Positions 17,564-26,238 of a stretch of DNA of 64,000 bases are shown here, piece by piece. The notes beneath the pieces were generated by a model. The model did not search any database. It was not told the origin of the DNA and saw nothing but the letters and a program-made list of their open reading frames with translations. The stretch's first letter is position 1, and every line of letters begins with the position of its first letter. The translations under genes and the position numbers were made by a program. The stretch comes from Oligella sp050920755 (GTDB lineage Bacteria; Pseudomonadota; Gammaproteobacteria; Burkholderiales; Burkholderiaceae_B): NCBI RefSeq assembly GCF_050920755.1, contig NZ_CP158480.1:806001-870000 (forward strand), read 5' to 3'.

Positions 17564-19135
17564 CTACATCAAGAAGACGGTGGCTAGACCTAAGAAAATA
17601 AAAAAGCCCAGAGAATCCGTGGCAAAGGTCAGAAGCACCGATGAGCCTAATGCCGGGTCCTTATTCAGGCGATCACGTATCATCGGAATCAGCACCCCTA
17701 AAATAGCGCCTAACTGCATATTCAGTACCATAGCGGCCGCCATTACCAAGGCAATTTTAATGGAGCCGGAAAATATCCAAGCAAAGGTGCCGGCAATTAA
17801 ACTGCCACCGAAACCTACGCAAGAGGTAACGATTAATTCACGTCGTAAGAGGTTGCGAGCGTTTTTCTGATTAACCCGACCAACGGCAAGGGCGCGAATC
17901 ACCATGGTCATGGTTTGGTTGCCTGAGTTACCGCCAATCCCCGCCACAATGGACATTAAAAAGGCAAGAATCACAATTTGACTAACCGTCCCTTCAAAGC
18001 GTGAAGCCACCACTGAAGCAATTGAAGCGGTCATCAGATTAATTAATAACCATGGTGCACGGTTCGGAATGGCACGACGAATCGGTACGAAAATATCCTC
18101 TTCCTGAAGACCGGCCTGTGACAACGCATGTTCGTTGGTGTCCTCACGAATCACGTCAACGATATCGGTAATCGTGACTCGACCGATTAAGGTTTGCTCC
18201 TCATCAATCACCGGGGCCGAGACTAAGTCATAGCGTTCGAAAGCGGAAGCTGCTTTGCTGTCTTTGGCGTCGGCTTTCAGTGAAAGATAGTCGGTTTGCA
18301 TCACCTCGGTCACCGACTTTTCTGAGTCATTGACCAATAAAGTACTTAAGGATAATACCCCCTTAAGCTTGTTGTTTCTATCTACCACAAAGAGCTGATC
18401 CGTATGTTCAGGTAACTCACCCAACATGCGCAGATAGCGTATCACTACTTCAAGAGTAACGTCCTCACGCACACGTACAATTTCAAAGTCCATGATGGCA
18501 CCCACCGTGCCCTCAGGGTAACCGAGTGCCGAGCGTAATTGCTCACGCTCTTCATCCGTCATGGTTTTTTGAAGTTCAACCACCACCTCGGGCGGTAAGT
18601 CGGGAATCAGGTCAGCCAGTTCGTCGGCGTCTAAATCCTCGGTTGCGGCAATCAGGTCGTCCTGATCCATTTCCGCAATCAATTCCTCACGCACCCAGTC
18701 ATCAACCTCTAATAGAATGTCACCGTCATGATCGGCATGAGCGGCATTCCACACCTTAATACGATCTTCGGAGGGAAGAGACTCCAGGATAAAGGCAATA
18801 TCAGCGGGGTGGAGGTGATTAACCAAATCACCCAACTCAGCTTCATGCTTGCGCTTTAAAACTGTCTGAACCAGTTCGGCACGATCGGAGGAGTTCTCTT
18901 GTTGAGCTAAGACATTTTCTACTAAAGACTGCTTTTTTAAGAGCTCTTTAATCCTTTCTATTGTCGATTGCTGGTGTTCATTATCTAAGCGCTTTGGGAC
19001 ATTGATCATCTGCGCATCGATTGCTTCCGCCTGCTCGCCGGAAGTGTCTGCAGCAGTGTGCTCAAGATCTTCTGAGGGCATGCCGGGTACTGGTTCTAAG
19101 GCATTTTTATCGTTGTTTGAATTATTGTTAGTCAT
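17564..19135 (-). CDS. mgtE: Magnesium transporter MgtE
   Basis: Mg2+-selective channel whose cytoplasmic domains close the pore when Mg2+ is plentiful. The order is family-typical: a disordered N-terminus of about 50 residues, the MgtE N superhelical domain (VNHLHPADIAFILESLP), a CBS pair (about 210-335) and a C-terminal block of five membrane segments with IVAGIGGNSGNQ, part of the pore. I use the ATG at 19135 rather than the TTG one codon upstream. The 523-residue length is a little above the usual 450-480. Its 3' end faces secA across a shared terminator. Confidence 0.94.
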   Translation of the reverse strand: MTNNNSNNDKNALEPVPGMPSEDLEHTAADTSGEQAEAIDAQMINVPKRLDNEHQQSTIERIKELLKKQSLVENVLAQQENSSDRAELVQTVLKRKHEAELGDLVNHLHPADIAFILESLPSEDRIKVWNAAHADHDGDILLEVDDWVREELIAEMDQDDLIAATEDLDADELADLIPDLPPEVVVELQKTMTDEEREQLRSALGYPEGTVGAIMDFEIVRVREDVTLEVVIRYLRMLGELPEHTDQLFVVDRNNKLKGVLSLSTLLVNDSEKSVTEVMQTDYLSLKADAKDSKAASAFERYDLVSAPVIDEEQTLIGRVTITDIVDVIREDTNEHALSQAGLQEEDIFVPIRRAIPNRAPWLLINLMTASIASVVASRFEGTVSQIVILAFLMSIVAGIGGNSGNQTMTMVIRALAVGRVNQKNARNLLRRELIVTSCVGFGGSLIAGTFAWIFSGSIKIALVMAAAMVLNMQLGAILGVLIPMIRDRLNKDPALGSSVLLTFATDSLGFFIFLGLATVFLM

Positions 19136-19183
19136 CAATACAATAACCTTTATAAATGTCTATTGGGGTGCCGCTAAATGGCC

Positions 19184-20035
19184 TTAGAGCTGTGCTCTAA
19201 TCAGATTGCCAAAGGCCGCTTCGATACTTTTAGTGGAAGCGATAATATGACCACCTCTGGGCCAAGGCTCTTTTTCATAAATATCAGTGACCACGCCGCC
19301 CGCTTCACGTACTAAGACAGTGCCTGCACAAACATCATAGGGTGCAAGACCCATTTCCCAATAACCGTCAAAACGGCCACAGGCAACCCATGCTAAATCC
19401 AACGCGGCCGAACCTAAGCGTCGAATACCGCGCGTATTGTGTATGGCTTGATTAAAGCCTCTCATATAAGCCTCTTCAAAAGAGAAATCTCTAAAAGGCA
19501 CACCGGTTGCTAATAATGACTCCTCGAGGCTTTTGGCTTGTGAAGTGTAGATACGCTGGCCGTTTAAAAAGCAGCCATCCTGATAAATAGCGCTGAACAT
19601 TTCTTGACGATTGGGGTCGTAAACCACACCGAGAATGGGTGTATTTACTTCAAGTGGGGGCGTATTGGGAATCAGCACCGTACCGGCACGCGCCACTAAA
19701 CCGATGGATACGGCATAATGCGGTATGCCGTGAAGAAAGTTGGTGGTGCCGTCTAGGGGATCGATAAACCAAGCAAACTGCGCTTCATCCGGATTGTCTG
19801 AGTTGCCACTCTCCTCGGCGACAATTGCAATTTCCGGTGTGCGCTCACGTACCACTTGCAAAATGGCTTGCTCAGCGTCTTTATCGGCTTGGGAGACCAG
19901 ATCGTTGCGTGATTTGTAGGAAATCGATAATTTGCTATGATCCTGAGCGTAAATAGTCAGTATTGATGCCGCTTCCTTGGCAGCGGTTGTGGCAGTTTCA
20001 AGCGCGTGGTAAAAATCCACCTTGATGTCTTGCAT
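19184..20035 (-). CDS. suhB: Inositol-1-monophosphatase family protein SuhB
   Basis: Mg2+-dependent phosphatase of the IMPase family. In Proteobacteria SuhB also joins the rRNA antitermination complex. Metal-site motifs are VAEESG, WFIDPLDGTTNFLHG and the C-terminal APYDVCAGTVLVREAGG, and GSAALDLAWVACGRFDGYWE is typical of SuhB. I start it at the ATG at 20035 (283 residues): GGGGA lies 9 bases upstream, whereas the frame up to 20122 adds 29 residues unlike the family. It is 48 bp upstream of mgtE on the same strand. Confidence 0.9.
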   Translation of the reverse strand: MQDIKVDFYHALETATTAAKEAASILTIYAQDHSKLSISYKSRNDLVSQADKDAEQAILQVVRERTPEIAIVAEESGNSDNPDEAQFAWFIDPLDGTTNFLHGIPHYAVSIGLVARAGTVLIPNTPPLEVNTPILGVVYDPNRQEMFSAIYQDGCFLNGQRIYTSQAKSLEESLLATGVPFRDFSFEEAYMRGFNQAIHNTRGIRRLGSAALDLAWVACGRFDGYWEMGLAPYDVCAGTVLVREAGGVVTDIYEKEPWPRGGHIIASTKSIEAAFGNLIRAQL

Positions 20036-20203
20036 GAATGTGTTTCCCCAAAGTGTCAAAAGGACGTAGACTGTTTTTTGCAAAAGTCCGGCGCGGATAC
20101 GGCAAGATACGATTCGCATCATGCAGAATTATCCTTAAGTATACTACAAGGCTATTACGGCTTTTTTAAAGTGTAAAAATTATTTCCTCCATTTGTATAG
20201 TTT

Positions 20204-22054
20204 ATGCTTAAAGAATTTAAATTGTTTCCGGCGACGCTTGTCGTCAATGAAGCGGCTCTTACGATTCATTCCGAGTTGACAGAGTTGACAGTAGCAGCGA
20301 CTTGGCTACAGCAATGGCAACGACGTTTTGATCTGCAATGGGCTGAGCTTGAGCGGTCTTTTAAAGATTGGGATGCCGTGCAAATCATGTTGGAGGGTGA
20401 GCGTGTTTTATTGCTTTTACCTTTGTTATTGGCGCAAGTAGGGAGCAGTAAAAAGCATTTTTTATTAAGTAATAATGTGCATTTAGCGGCAGCGGACTGG
20501 CAGCAGGTGGCGCAGTTTTATAAGCAATGCGGTATTACTTCTACAAAGCTCAGCGCGGTATTTGCCTGGTTGCGCCAAGTTTGGCCTTTGGCTTTGCCCG
20601 GGGTGCATCGACTGGATGCGGAAGATGCGGCTTATAGTGTGAGCTTGGGCTTAGGGGATCCGGTGTATATGCAGCAACAATGGCTTTGCTCCATTGATGT
20701 TTTTGTGCGGGATGAGCTCGAAGGGCATAGGCAGTGGCCTTGGGTCTTGCGTTACGGTGCAGCGCATTGCCGTTTTATGATGAGTGAAGCGCTATTGCAG
20801 CGAGAGGATTTTAATGCGGCTGCAAAAAAGGCCGGTATGCGTGTGGAGGGCACGCAGGGTACTCGAGCGCATTCGCAAAGCCATTTACCTAACGCTAAAC
20901 AATATCGACGCATTGCAATTGTCGGTGGTGGTATTGCCGGTGCCGGTATTGCTATGGTGATGCAGAAGCGAGGGTGGGAAGTGACGGTGTTTGATCCGGC
21001 TTTTGCCGAGTCTAATGCCGCCAAGCATAAAAATCATATTGCCGCTGCGATGACGCCTTTTATTTCCGTAGATGATAATCATAAATCCCGTCTCAGTCGT
21101 AATGCACTGTTGCGCGCTTTACATCATTGGCGAGATTTTCCGGATGAGGTCATTTTGTCACGTCGTGGTAATTTGGAAATTAATCGGGATAAGGGCTATG
21201 GCAAAGATATTAGCTTAGCTGTGGAGACTTTGGCTTTTCCTGAAGATTGGGTGCGACGTTTAAACCCAACGGAGGTTTCTGCTTTGCTGGGTTTTGAATT
21301 AAATGAAGAGGGTATTTTTTGGCCTAAGGCACGTTTAATCAGCCCGGAAAAGTTGCTGCAGCATATTTATAAGTGTTTTACGCTGAAGCTGCGCAGTGAA
21401 ACGGTCGCTTCTGTGGAAAGACTGCAGCCCGAGGAGGAGGGGTGGATTCTTTATGATGAAGCTAAGCGGGCCTTGGGACAGTTTGAGCAAGTGGTTTTGG
21501 CAAATGCTGCCGATTGCTTAGCGATTTTAGAAGAAAGTCGGCTTTTGATGCGAGCCAATGTCGCCGGTCAGTTGAAAGAGGCCATGCCCAAGATTGCATC
21601 AACGATGCACTGGATGGGTGGTGAGGTTATGCATGTGGCAGCCGCTCGCTTAAAGCAGGTGCCACAAGTCGGCTTGGGCGGGCAGGGCTATTTTCTACCA
21701 CCGACCGGTGACGGCTTATGTGTTTTGGGCAGTACCTATAGGCATGGGGTGCGTGATCCGGGCTTGAGTCATGAGGGACAAGCGGTGATTAAAGAGAAGA
21801 TTCCCGTTGATTTAAGTGCGTTGATCGCTGCCGAACAAGTGGAAGCCGGCTGGTCCGGTGGTAGAGCAGTGGTGCAAGGGCGTTTACCGGTTATTTGTGA
21901 ATTGGATTATGCCAAGGGATTATGGTTGGCGGTGGCCTATGGGTCGCATGGTTTGACATGGAGTTGCTTTGCCGGGGATATTATCGGAGCGACATTGGAC
22001 GGCGAGCCGATACCGTTGGAAAAGGAGCTCTTTAAAGCCATTGGTCTAAGGTAG
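20204..22054 (+). CDS. mnmC: MnmC-like tRNA modification protein with degenerate methyltransferase half
   Basis: MnmC finishes the mnm5(s2)U wobble modification: an FAD oxidase half removes the carboxymethyl group and a SAM-dependent half methylates the product. Here the C-terminal oxidase half (about residues 240-616) is well kept, with the FAD loop IAIVGGGIAGAGIA and GLWLAVAYGSHGLTWS near the end. The N-terminal half aligns by eye with MnmC (WPLALPGVHRL, SLGLGDP) but lacks the SAM-binding glycine loop, and the usual DAWFLDGFAP motif reads IDVFVRDELEG. The protein is also slightly short. The methyltransferase may therefore be dead, or supplied by another gene. It is divergent from suhB. Confidence 0.82.
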   Translation: MLKEFKLFPATLVVNEAALTIHSELTELTVAATWLQQWQRRFDLQWAELERSFKDWDAVQIMLEGERVLLLLPLLLAQVGSSKKHFLLSNNVHLAAADWQQVAQFYKQCGITSTKLSAVFAWLRQVWPLALPGVHRLDAEDAAYSVSLGLGDPVYMQQQWLCSIDVFVRDELEGHRQWPWVLRYGAAHCRFMMSEALLQREDFNAAAKKAGMRVEGTQGTRAHSQSHLPNAKQYRRIAIVGGGIAGAGIAMVMQKRGWEVTVFDPAFAESNAAKHKNHIAAAMTPFISVDDNHKSRLSRNALLRALHHWRDFPDEVILSRRGNLEINRDKGYGKDISLAVETLAFPEDWVRRLNPTEVSALLGFELNEEGIFWPKARLISPEKLLQHIYKCFTLKLRSETVASVERLQPEEEGWILYDEAKRALGQFEQVVLANAADCLAILEESRLLMRANVAGQLKEAMPKIASTMHWMGGEVMHVAAARLKQVPQVGLGGQGYFLPPTGDGLCVLGSTYRHGVRDPGLSHEGQAVIKEKIPVDLSALIAAEQVEAGWSGGRAVVQGRLPVICELDYAKGLWLAVAYGSHGLTWSCFAGDIIGATLDGEPIPLEKELFKAIGLR

Positions 22055-22095
22055 TTTGCTATCAGGTAGTGCCAAGTTATTTAGTATTTAAATGA

Positions 22096-22135
22096 CCATT
22101 TTTTTTATTGTCATATAAAAAATGGGGCGCTATTT
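22096..22135. repeat. AT-rich inverted repeat after mnmC
   Basis: CCATTTTTT (22096-22104) and AAAAAATGG (22127-22135) are inverted copies within the 211-bp gap between mnmC and the GH31-like gene. It resembles a weak terminator of A/T arms. The T-run on the right is short and interrupted, so the role is uncertain. Confidence 0.3.
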
Positions 22136-22265
22136 TAATCCTATTTAGCGGTAAAAATCAAATTCGGTTTAAAAAATTCAAAAAAAAAGTCATAATAGTA
22201 GTCTATCAGTGGACAATTAGCACCGAAAAGTCCGCAAATTACTTAAATCAATAAAAGAGAATTGC

Positions 22266-24506
22266 GTGATTCAATTTGATCAATTAGCCCTAGCAACACA
22301 AGAAGTTCATACAGCCGAATTTACCACGGGTTACGAAGATTATGTGCTGCGTATTGTGGCACAAGCCCCGGGCGTTTTTAGAATTTGCTGCGGCGCTTTA
22401 AAATCCCTTAATCTTGCAGAGTCTAATGAGCGTCTTAAAACGCGCGCAGCGCTCGTTGTTGTCCCCAATGATCAACCTGCAGAGCTTGTGATTGTTGAGC
22501 AAACGGACGGTTGGTTATTGGCGCAGCGGGATTATGCCTTGTTCCTGAAAACACAGCCTTTTTCTTTTCAGCTATTAAAAAGAAATCCGGCGTCTGATGA
22601 TGCTCTCAGCGAGGAGCTTAGTGCGGAGCAGGCGGCGATAGCTGCCTTTGCTGATGCCGAGGTTTTACTTCAAACTTCGAGTAGTTATCTTGCGCCATTT
22701 GTTTTTGATGAGTCTTGGGCTTTGATGTTGGATTTGCCCGAGGATCAGGCGGTTTATGGTTTAGGCCTGACGGAACAGAGTTTTAACCGTCGGTCGGAGG
22801 AGTTTGTTTCCGATCGGGCGGTGTTTAAGTTTTCACCTTTGGCTTGGACCACCCGGGGTTGGGGTCTTTATCTCAATGGTTTTGACCGTTCCGTGCATAG
22901 TGTCGGTAGCAGTGACGATACTTCCACCTATCAGCTACGCACGGATAATAAAACTTTTGATTTGTTTTTATTCAGCGGTGAGCCTTTAGCGATTTTTGAT
23001 CAATATACCGCTTTAACCGGTCGTGGCGGACAGCCTACCTTGGATGCTATGGGTGTGGGTCTAAGGCAGTTGGATGGGCAGGGTGATGAGGAGTTTCTGC
23101 TTTTTGCCAAGCAGTTGCGTGATCACGATATCTCTATTAATACGCTGGAGTATGCTTGGCCGTCGTTGCTGCAAATTGATAGTGACCGCCTGAATCTCGA
23201 TTGGAATATGGAGCGTTTGGGGGATAATACTCGCGCCTTTTTTGACGGTTTGAAAGAGGAAAATTGGCACGCTGTGCTACCGACTTTCCCGGCGATTCCG
23301 GTGACGACGCATCTTTTTAATGAACTACAGGATCGTGGCTGGATGGTCATGGATGCAGAGGGCGCAGCACTGCGTTTCAGCGGTTCTAAGCATAGCGGCG
23401 GTGAGGATTATGGTTTATTAGATCTGAGCTATAAGGATGCTTATAATTTTTGGCGTGACCGACATCAGCAATTGTTGGAGCATGGGCAGTCTTTAAAAAC
23501 GGCAACTTCGGTATTTGAATTACCGGATGAGGCTTGCGGTCGTCATAATGAAGAGGGCGCTGTACTCAGAACGCTATTTCCGACGCTGATGGAGCAGTCG
23601 CTGTACGATGGGATTTCAGCAAGCAGCACGCCGCCTGAGGGCGTGGTAGTGCATGATCAGATTAATGTGGCCGCTCAACGCAGGCCCTATCTTGAGCTTG
23701 CTCCCTTTGAAAATTCATGGGCCGGTCTGAATCAGCTTTATCGCAGTTTAATTAGTGCACAAAATAGCAGTGTGCCATTTGTTACGCATTTGATCGGGCG
23801 AGCCGGCGATACGCCGATGTCGCCCGAGCTCTATTTACGTTACCTGGCACTTTCTACCTTTAGCGGCAATTTCGCTTTTCATGCGGAGGTCGAGCAATTG
23901 CCGATTTACTACGATGAAGAGACGCAAAATTTAGCTAAACAATGGCTGGGCTTGCGCTATCGTTTAATTCCCTATGTGTTAGGCATTATCGAAGAGGGTG
24001 TACGCGGTGGTCAACCGGTGCAAAGCTCCATGCCTTTGGCTTTTCCTAACGATGCAACGGCAGCCGCATTTGATCATCAGTTTTTATTCGGTCCCGCGGT
24101 CTTGGTGGCGCCGATTTTAGATGATACGGGTACTACGGTTGTTTATTTACCTGAGGGTGAAGCTTGGTGGGATTTAAATACCGGTGAGCGTTATGAGGGT
24201 GGTCAAAGCTTAGAGTACAGTTGTGGCCTAGACACCATACCGGCCTTTGGTCGTGAGGGGCATATGTTGGCAGTAGGTCCGACCATTGCTCATTTGGGTG
24301 AGATAAACTCAGCGCGTCTTTTAGATGAAATCTGGTTATTCGGTATGCCCCTGCATAATCCGGTGGTTATGCGTAATAAAATCCGCGTGATGCAAATGCA
24401 GGGTTCCAGCTATATCAAAGGGCTAGAGGGCTTAAAAATCCTACAAACCGATGAGTTAGAGGTAAAGCGTCGCGGGGCTGAGGTAAGAATTTCTCCGGTA
24501 CGCTAG
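22266..24506 (+). CDS. GH31-like TIM-barrel protein, probably catalytically altered
   Basis: A 746-residue cytoplasmic protein with glycoside hydrolase family 31 architecture. The N-terminal beta domain contains VYGLGLTEQSFNRRSEEF, the barrel runs from about residue 255 to 590 with ELYLRYLALSTFSGNF, and the C-terminal sheets carry FLFGPAVLVAPILDDTGT and YLPEGEAWWDLNTGERYEGG. GH31 enzymes cleave alpha-glucosides or alpha-xylosides with two Asp residues. The usual WxGD acid/base motif reads LAPFENSW, HDIGGF reads HLIGRAG, and the nucleophile strand (TATSVFELPDEA) has no clear xDxGE motif. It may be inactive or have a changed function. The start is GTG. An EamA exporter follows after 13 bp. Confidence 0.75.
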   Translation: MIQFDQLALATQEVHTAEFTTGYEDYVLRIVAQAPGVFRICCGALKSLNLAESNERLKTRAALVVVPNDQPAELVIVEQTDGWLLAQRDYALFLKTQPFSFQLLKRNPASDDALSEELSAEQAAIAAFADAEVLLQTSSSYLAPFVFDESWALMLDLPEDQAVYGLGLTEQSFNRRSEEFVSDRAVFKFSPLAWTTRGWGLYLNGFDRSVHSVGSSDDTSTYQLRTDNKTFDLFLFSGEPLAIFDQYTALTGRGGQPTLDAMGVGLRQLDGQGDEEFLLFAKQLRDHDISINTLEYAWPSLLQIDSDRLNLDWNMERLGDNTRAFFDGLKEENWHAVLPTFPAIPVTTHLFNELQDRGWMVMDAEGAALRFSGSKHSGGEDYGLLDLSYKDAYNFWRDRHQQLLEHGQSLKTATSVFELPDEACGRHNEEGAVLRTLFPTLMEQSLYDGISASSTPPEGVVVHDQINVAAQRRPYLELAPFENSWAGLNQLYRSLISAQNSSVPFVTHLIGRAGDTPMSPELYLRYLALSTFSGNFAFHAEVEQLPIYYDEETQNLAKQWLGLRYRLIPYVLGIIEEGVRGGQPVQSSMPLAFPNDATAAAFDHQFLFGPAVLVAPILDDTGTTVVYLPEGEAWWDLNTGERYEGGQSLEYSCGLDTIPAFGREGHMLAVGPTIAHLGEINSARLLDEIWLFGMPLHNPVVMRNKIRVMQMQGSSYIKGLEGLKILQTDELEVKRRGAEVRISPVR

Positions 24507-24519
24507 CCGGAGGACTGGG

Positions 24520-25446
24520 ATGAGTACAAGCTATAGGCCGCTGCTCGGTATTATTCTGCTGGTCGTTTCGACTTGGGCTTTATCAACGCAGGAAGCAAGC
24601 GGTAAATGGGTGATGCAATTCAGCCTGCCCTTGTTTATGGTGATACTGGTGCGCTATGCGGTGCATGTGGTGCTGGTATTAGCCATCACTTGGCCAAAGA
24701 TGGGGGCGAGTGTTTTTTGTAGCACCAACTATGTGATGCAAATCATTCGCGGCAGCACTTCCTTATTTGCCATCTTAACTATTTTTATGGCCTTGAGCTA
24801 TCTGCCGCAAGCAGAAGCCACGGCAATCTATTTTTTAGCACCTTTATTGGTGCTTTGTATAGCTCCTTGGTTTTTGGCTGAGCCTTCACGTTGGTATCGT
24901 TGGCTGGCGGCTTTTATCGGTTTTGCCGGGGTGATGGTGATTGTGCGCCCGGGTACCGGCTTACATCCTATCGGGGTGATTTACGGCTTAATAGCCGCTT
25001 GTGTGATTGCTGCGCAATTTTTATGTACCCGCAAATTAGCTTCCGACAACTCAATGACAACCTTGCTCTGGACCGGTCTGATCGGTCTTGCGGGTGGGAT
25101 TGTGCTGGTGCCGTTTAAATGGCACGAGGGGGTGGCGGTGCTAAGCGGTTTTGCGCCTTGGCAATGGCTGCTATTACTTAATACAGGTATTTTCGGCACC
25201 GTAGGGCATTTGCTGCAGATTAAGGCTTATCAGCATGCGCCGGCTTCTTTATTGGCACCTTTCAGTTATTTACAAATCATTGCCGCTGCGGTTTTGGGTT
25301 TGGTGATTTGGGGTCAATTCCCGGATACATGGGCTTGGTTCGGTATTTTTATTGTTTGCGCCAGTGGTATTGTGGTGACGATTGTCGAATGGCGTAATAA
25401 TCAAGGTGTGAAAAAGATTGTGCAGAGTATGATTGAGACGAAGTAG
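24520..25446 (+). CDS. EamA-family (DMT) transporter, copy 1
   Basis: Inner-membrane drug/metabolite transporter with about ten hydrophobic segments arranged as two EamA repeats (about residues 10-140 and 150-290). Motifs shared with the gene at 26239 include LPQAEATAI, FLAPLLVLC, SMTTLLWTGLIG and LQIKAYQ. The substrate cannot be read from sequence. An RBS of GGAGGA lies just before the ATG, and the gene starts 13 bp after the GH31-like gene, so the two are probably cotranscribed. The last residues are cytoplasmic and basic. Confidence 0.85.
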   Translation: MSTSYRPLLGIILLVVSTWALSTQEASGKWVMQFSLPLFMVILVRYAVHVVLVLAITWPKMGASVFCSTNYVMQIIRGSTSLFAILTIFMALSYLPQAEATAIYFLAPLLVLCIAPWFLAEPSRWYRWLAAFIGFAGVMVIVRPGTGLHPIGVIYGLIAACVIAAQFLCTRKLASDNSMTTLLWTGLIGLAGGIVLVPFKWHEGVAVLSGFAPWQWLLLLNTGIFGTVGHLLQIKAYQHAPASLLAPFSYLQIIAAAVLGLVIWGQFPDTWAWFGIFIVCASGIVVTIVEWRNNQGVKKIVQSMIETK

Positions 25447-25754
25447 GTGAGAGCTTGGGTCGTAGTCGGCTTTGTGAATTTGTTTTGGGGCGATTTGAGG
25501 TGGAAAAAGGTGTTTTAACTCTACGACGGTACTTGAGGTTAAACAATTCAATTGACGGTTTTCATAAAAAACCATCAATAACGAGCAAATATACATTTGT
25601 AGTCTAAACGTAATCAGAATTAAAATGCTAAGCGTTCACGAGTGATCGAGCCTACCGACTTGAGTAAATCAATCAATGGTAAAAAATCAACATGAGCCGG
25701 AAAGTTTTTTTACCATGATAATCACTGGAGATACGCCACAATAGACCTAAAATC
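25447..25754. other. Intergenic stretch without recognised gene
   Basis: Between the first EamA gene and the tRNA-Lys terminator I see no convincing coding frame, RNA or repeat. Short frames on the minus strand (for example 25270-25596) overlap the EamA gene or lack ribosome sites and family resemblance. Confidence 0.5.
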
Positions 25755-25788
25755 AAAAAACCGTAGAGCTTTAAGCTAGACGGTTTTG
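25755..25788 (-). terminator. Terminator of the tRNA-Lys transcript
   Basis: On the minus strand AAAACCGT and ACGGTTTT flank a loop that itself holds AGCTT and AAGCT arms. The right side runs on into T. It lies 32 bases past the 3' end of the tRNA. Confidence 0.65.
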
Positions 25789-25819
25789 ATGTATATATAC
25801 TAATGCGCATATAGAAATC

Positions 25820-25895
25820 TGGTGGGCTGGGCGGGATTCGAACCCGCGACCAACGGATTAAAAGTCCGCTGCTCTACCGACTGAGCTACCAGCCC
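25820..25895 (-). tRNA. tRNA-Lys (anticodon TTT)
   Basis: A 76-base cloverleaf on the minus strand with encoded CCA. The acceptor GGGCTGG pairs with CCAGCCC. The D arm is AGCTCAGTCGGTAGAGC, the anticodon arm CGGACTTTTAATCCG carries TTT, and the T loop is GGTTCGAATCC. It stands alone between two EamA paralogues, with its own promoter and terminator. Confidence 0.97.
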
Positions 25896-25907
25896 TGAAA
25901 GATTTAA

Positions 25908-25936
25908 ATTATGAATGATTATGATATTCCTGTCAA
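25908..25936 (-). promoter_or_regulatory. Sigma-70 promoter of tRNA-Lys
   Basis: On the minus strand a perfect -35 TTGACA (25931-25936) is separated by 17 bases from CATAAT (25908-25913), which differs from the -10 consensus at one position. Transcription would start about 5-8 bases before the mature tRNA, so the leader is very short. Confidence 0.75.
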
Positions 25937-26238
25937 TATCTAAATTGCATTTATTTTAAAAAAAATGGTTTTTTGTGAAAAAACCACAACAAAAAGCAGC
26001 TTTATCGAGCCTATAAATAATTTTGTGTTGTAAATGCGCTCACGCTCTATCAACCACACTGTGCGTTCACCCCTCAGTACTAACACCAATCCACACCCTC
26101 TATCGACTCGCCCCGGCCATGATTTGAGGCATACTATCCAAAGGCCTGCATCTTTATCGATCTCGACCACTTGACCCAAACCCTAATTAACCGTCAGGGC
26201 TGGGGCACTTAGCTCTTAGCCTTTAAGCCATTGAAACC
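25937..26238. other. Intergenic stretch before the second EamA gene
   Basis: About 300 bp without a supported gene. A 79-codon minus-strand frame (25940-26179) has no ribosome site and low-complexity content. No clear ribosome site precedes the ATG at 26239, so the promoter and translation signals of the second EamA gene are not evident. Confidence 0.5.

Noticed and set aside
25940..26179. 79-codon minus-strand frame before the second EamA gene
   Set aside because: No ribosome site, no family resemblance, and its end is low-complexity AT-rich sequence.
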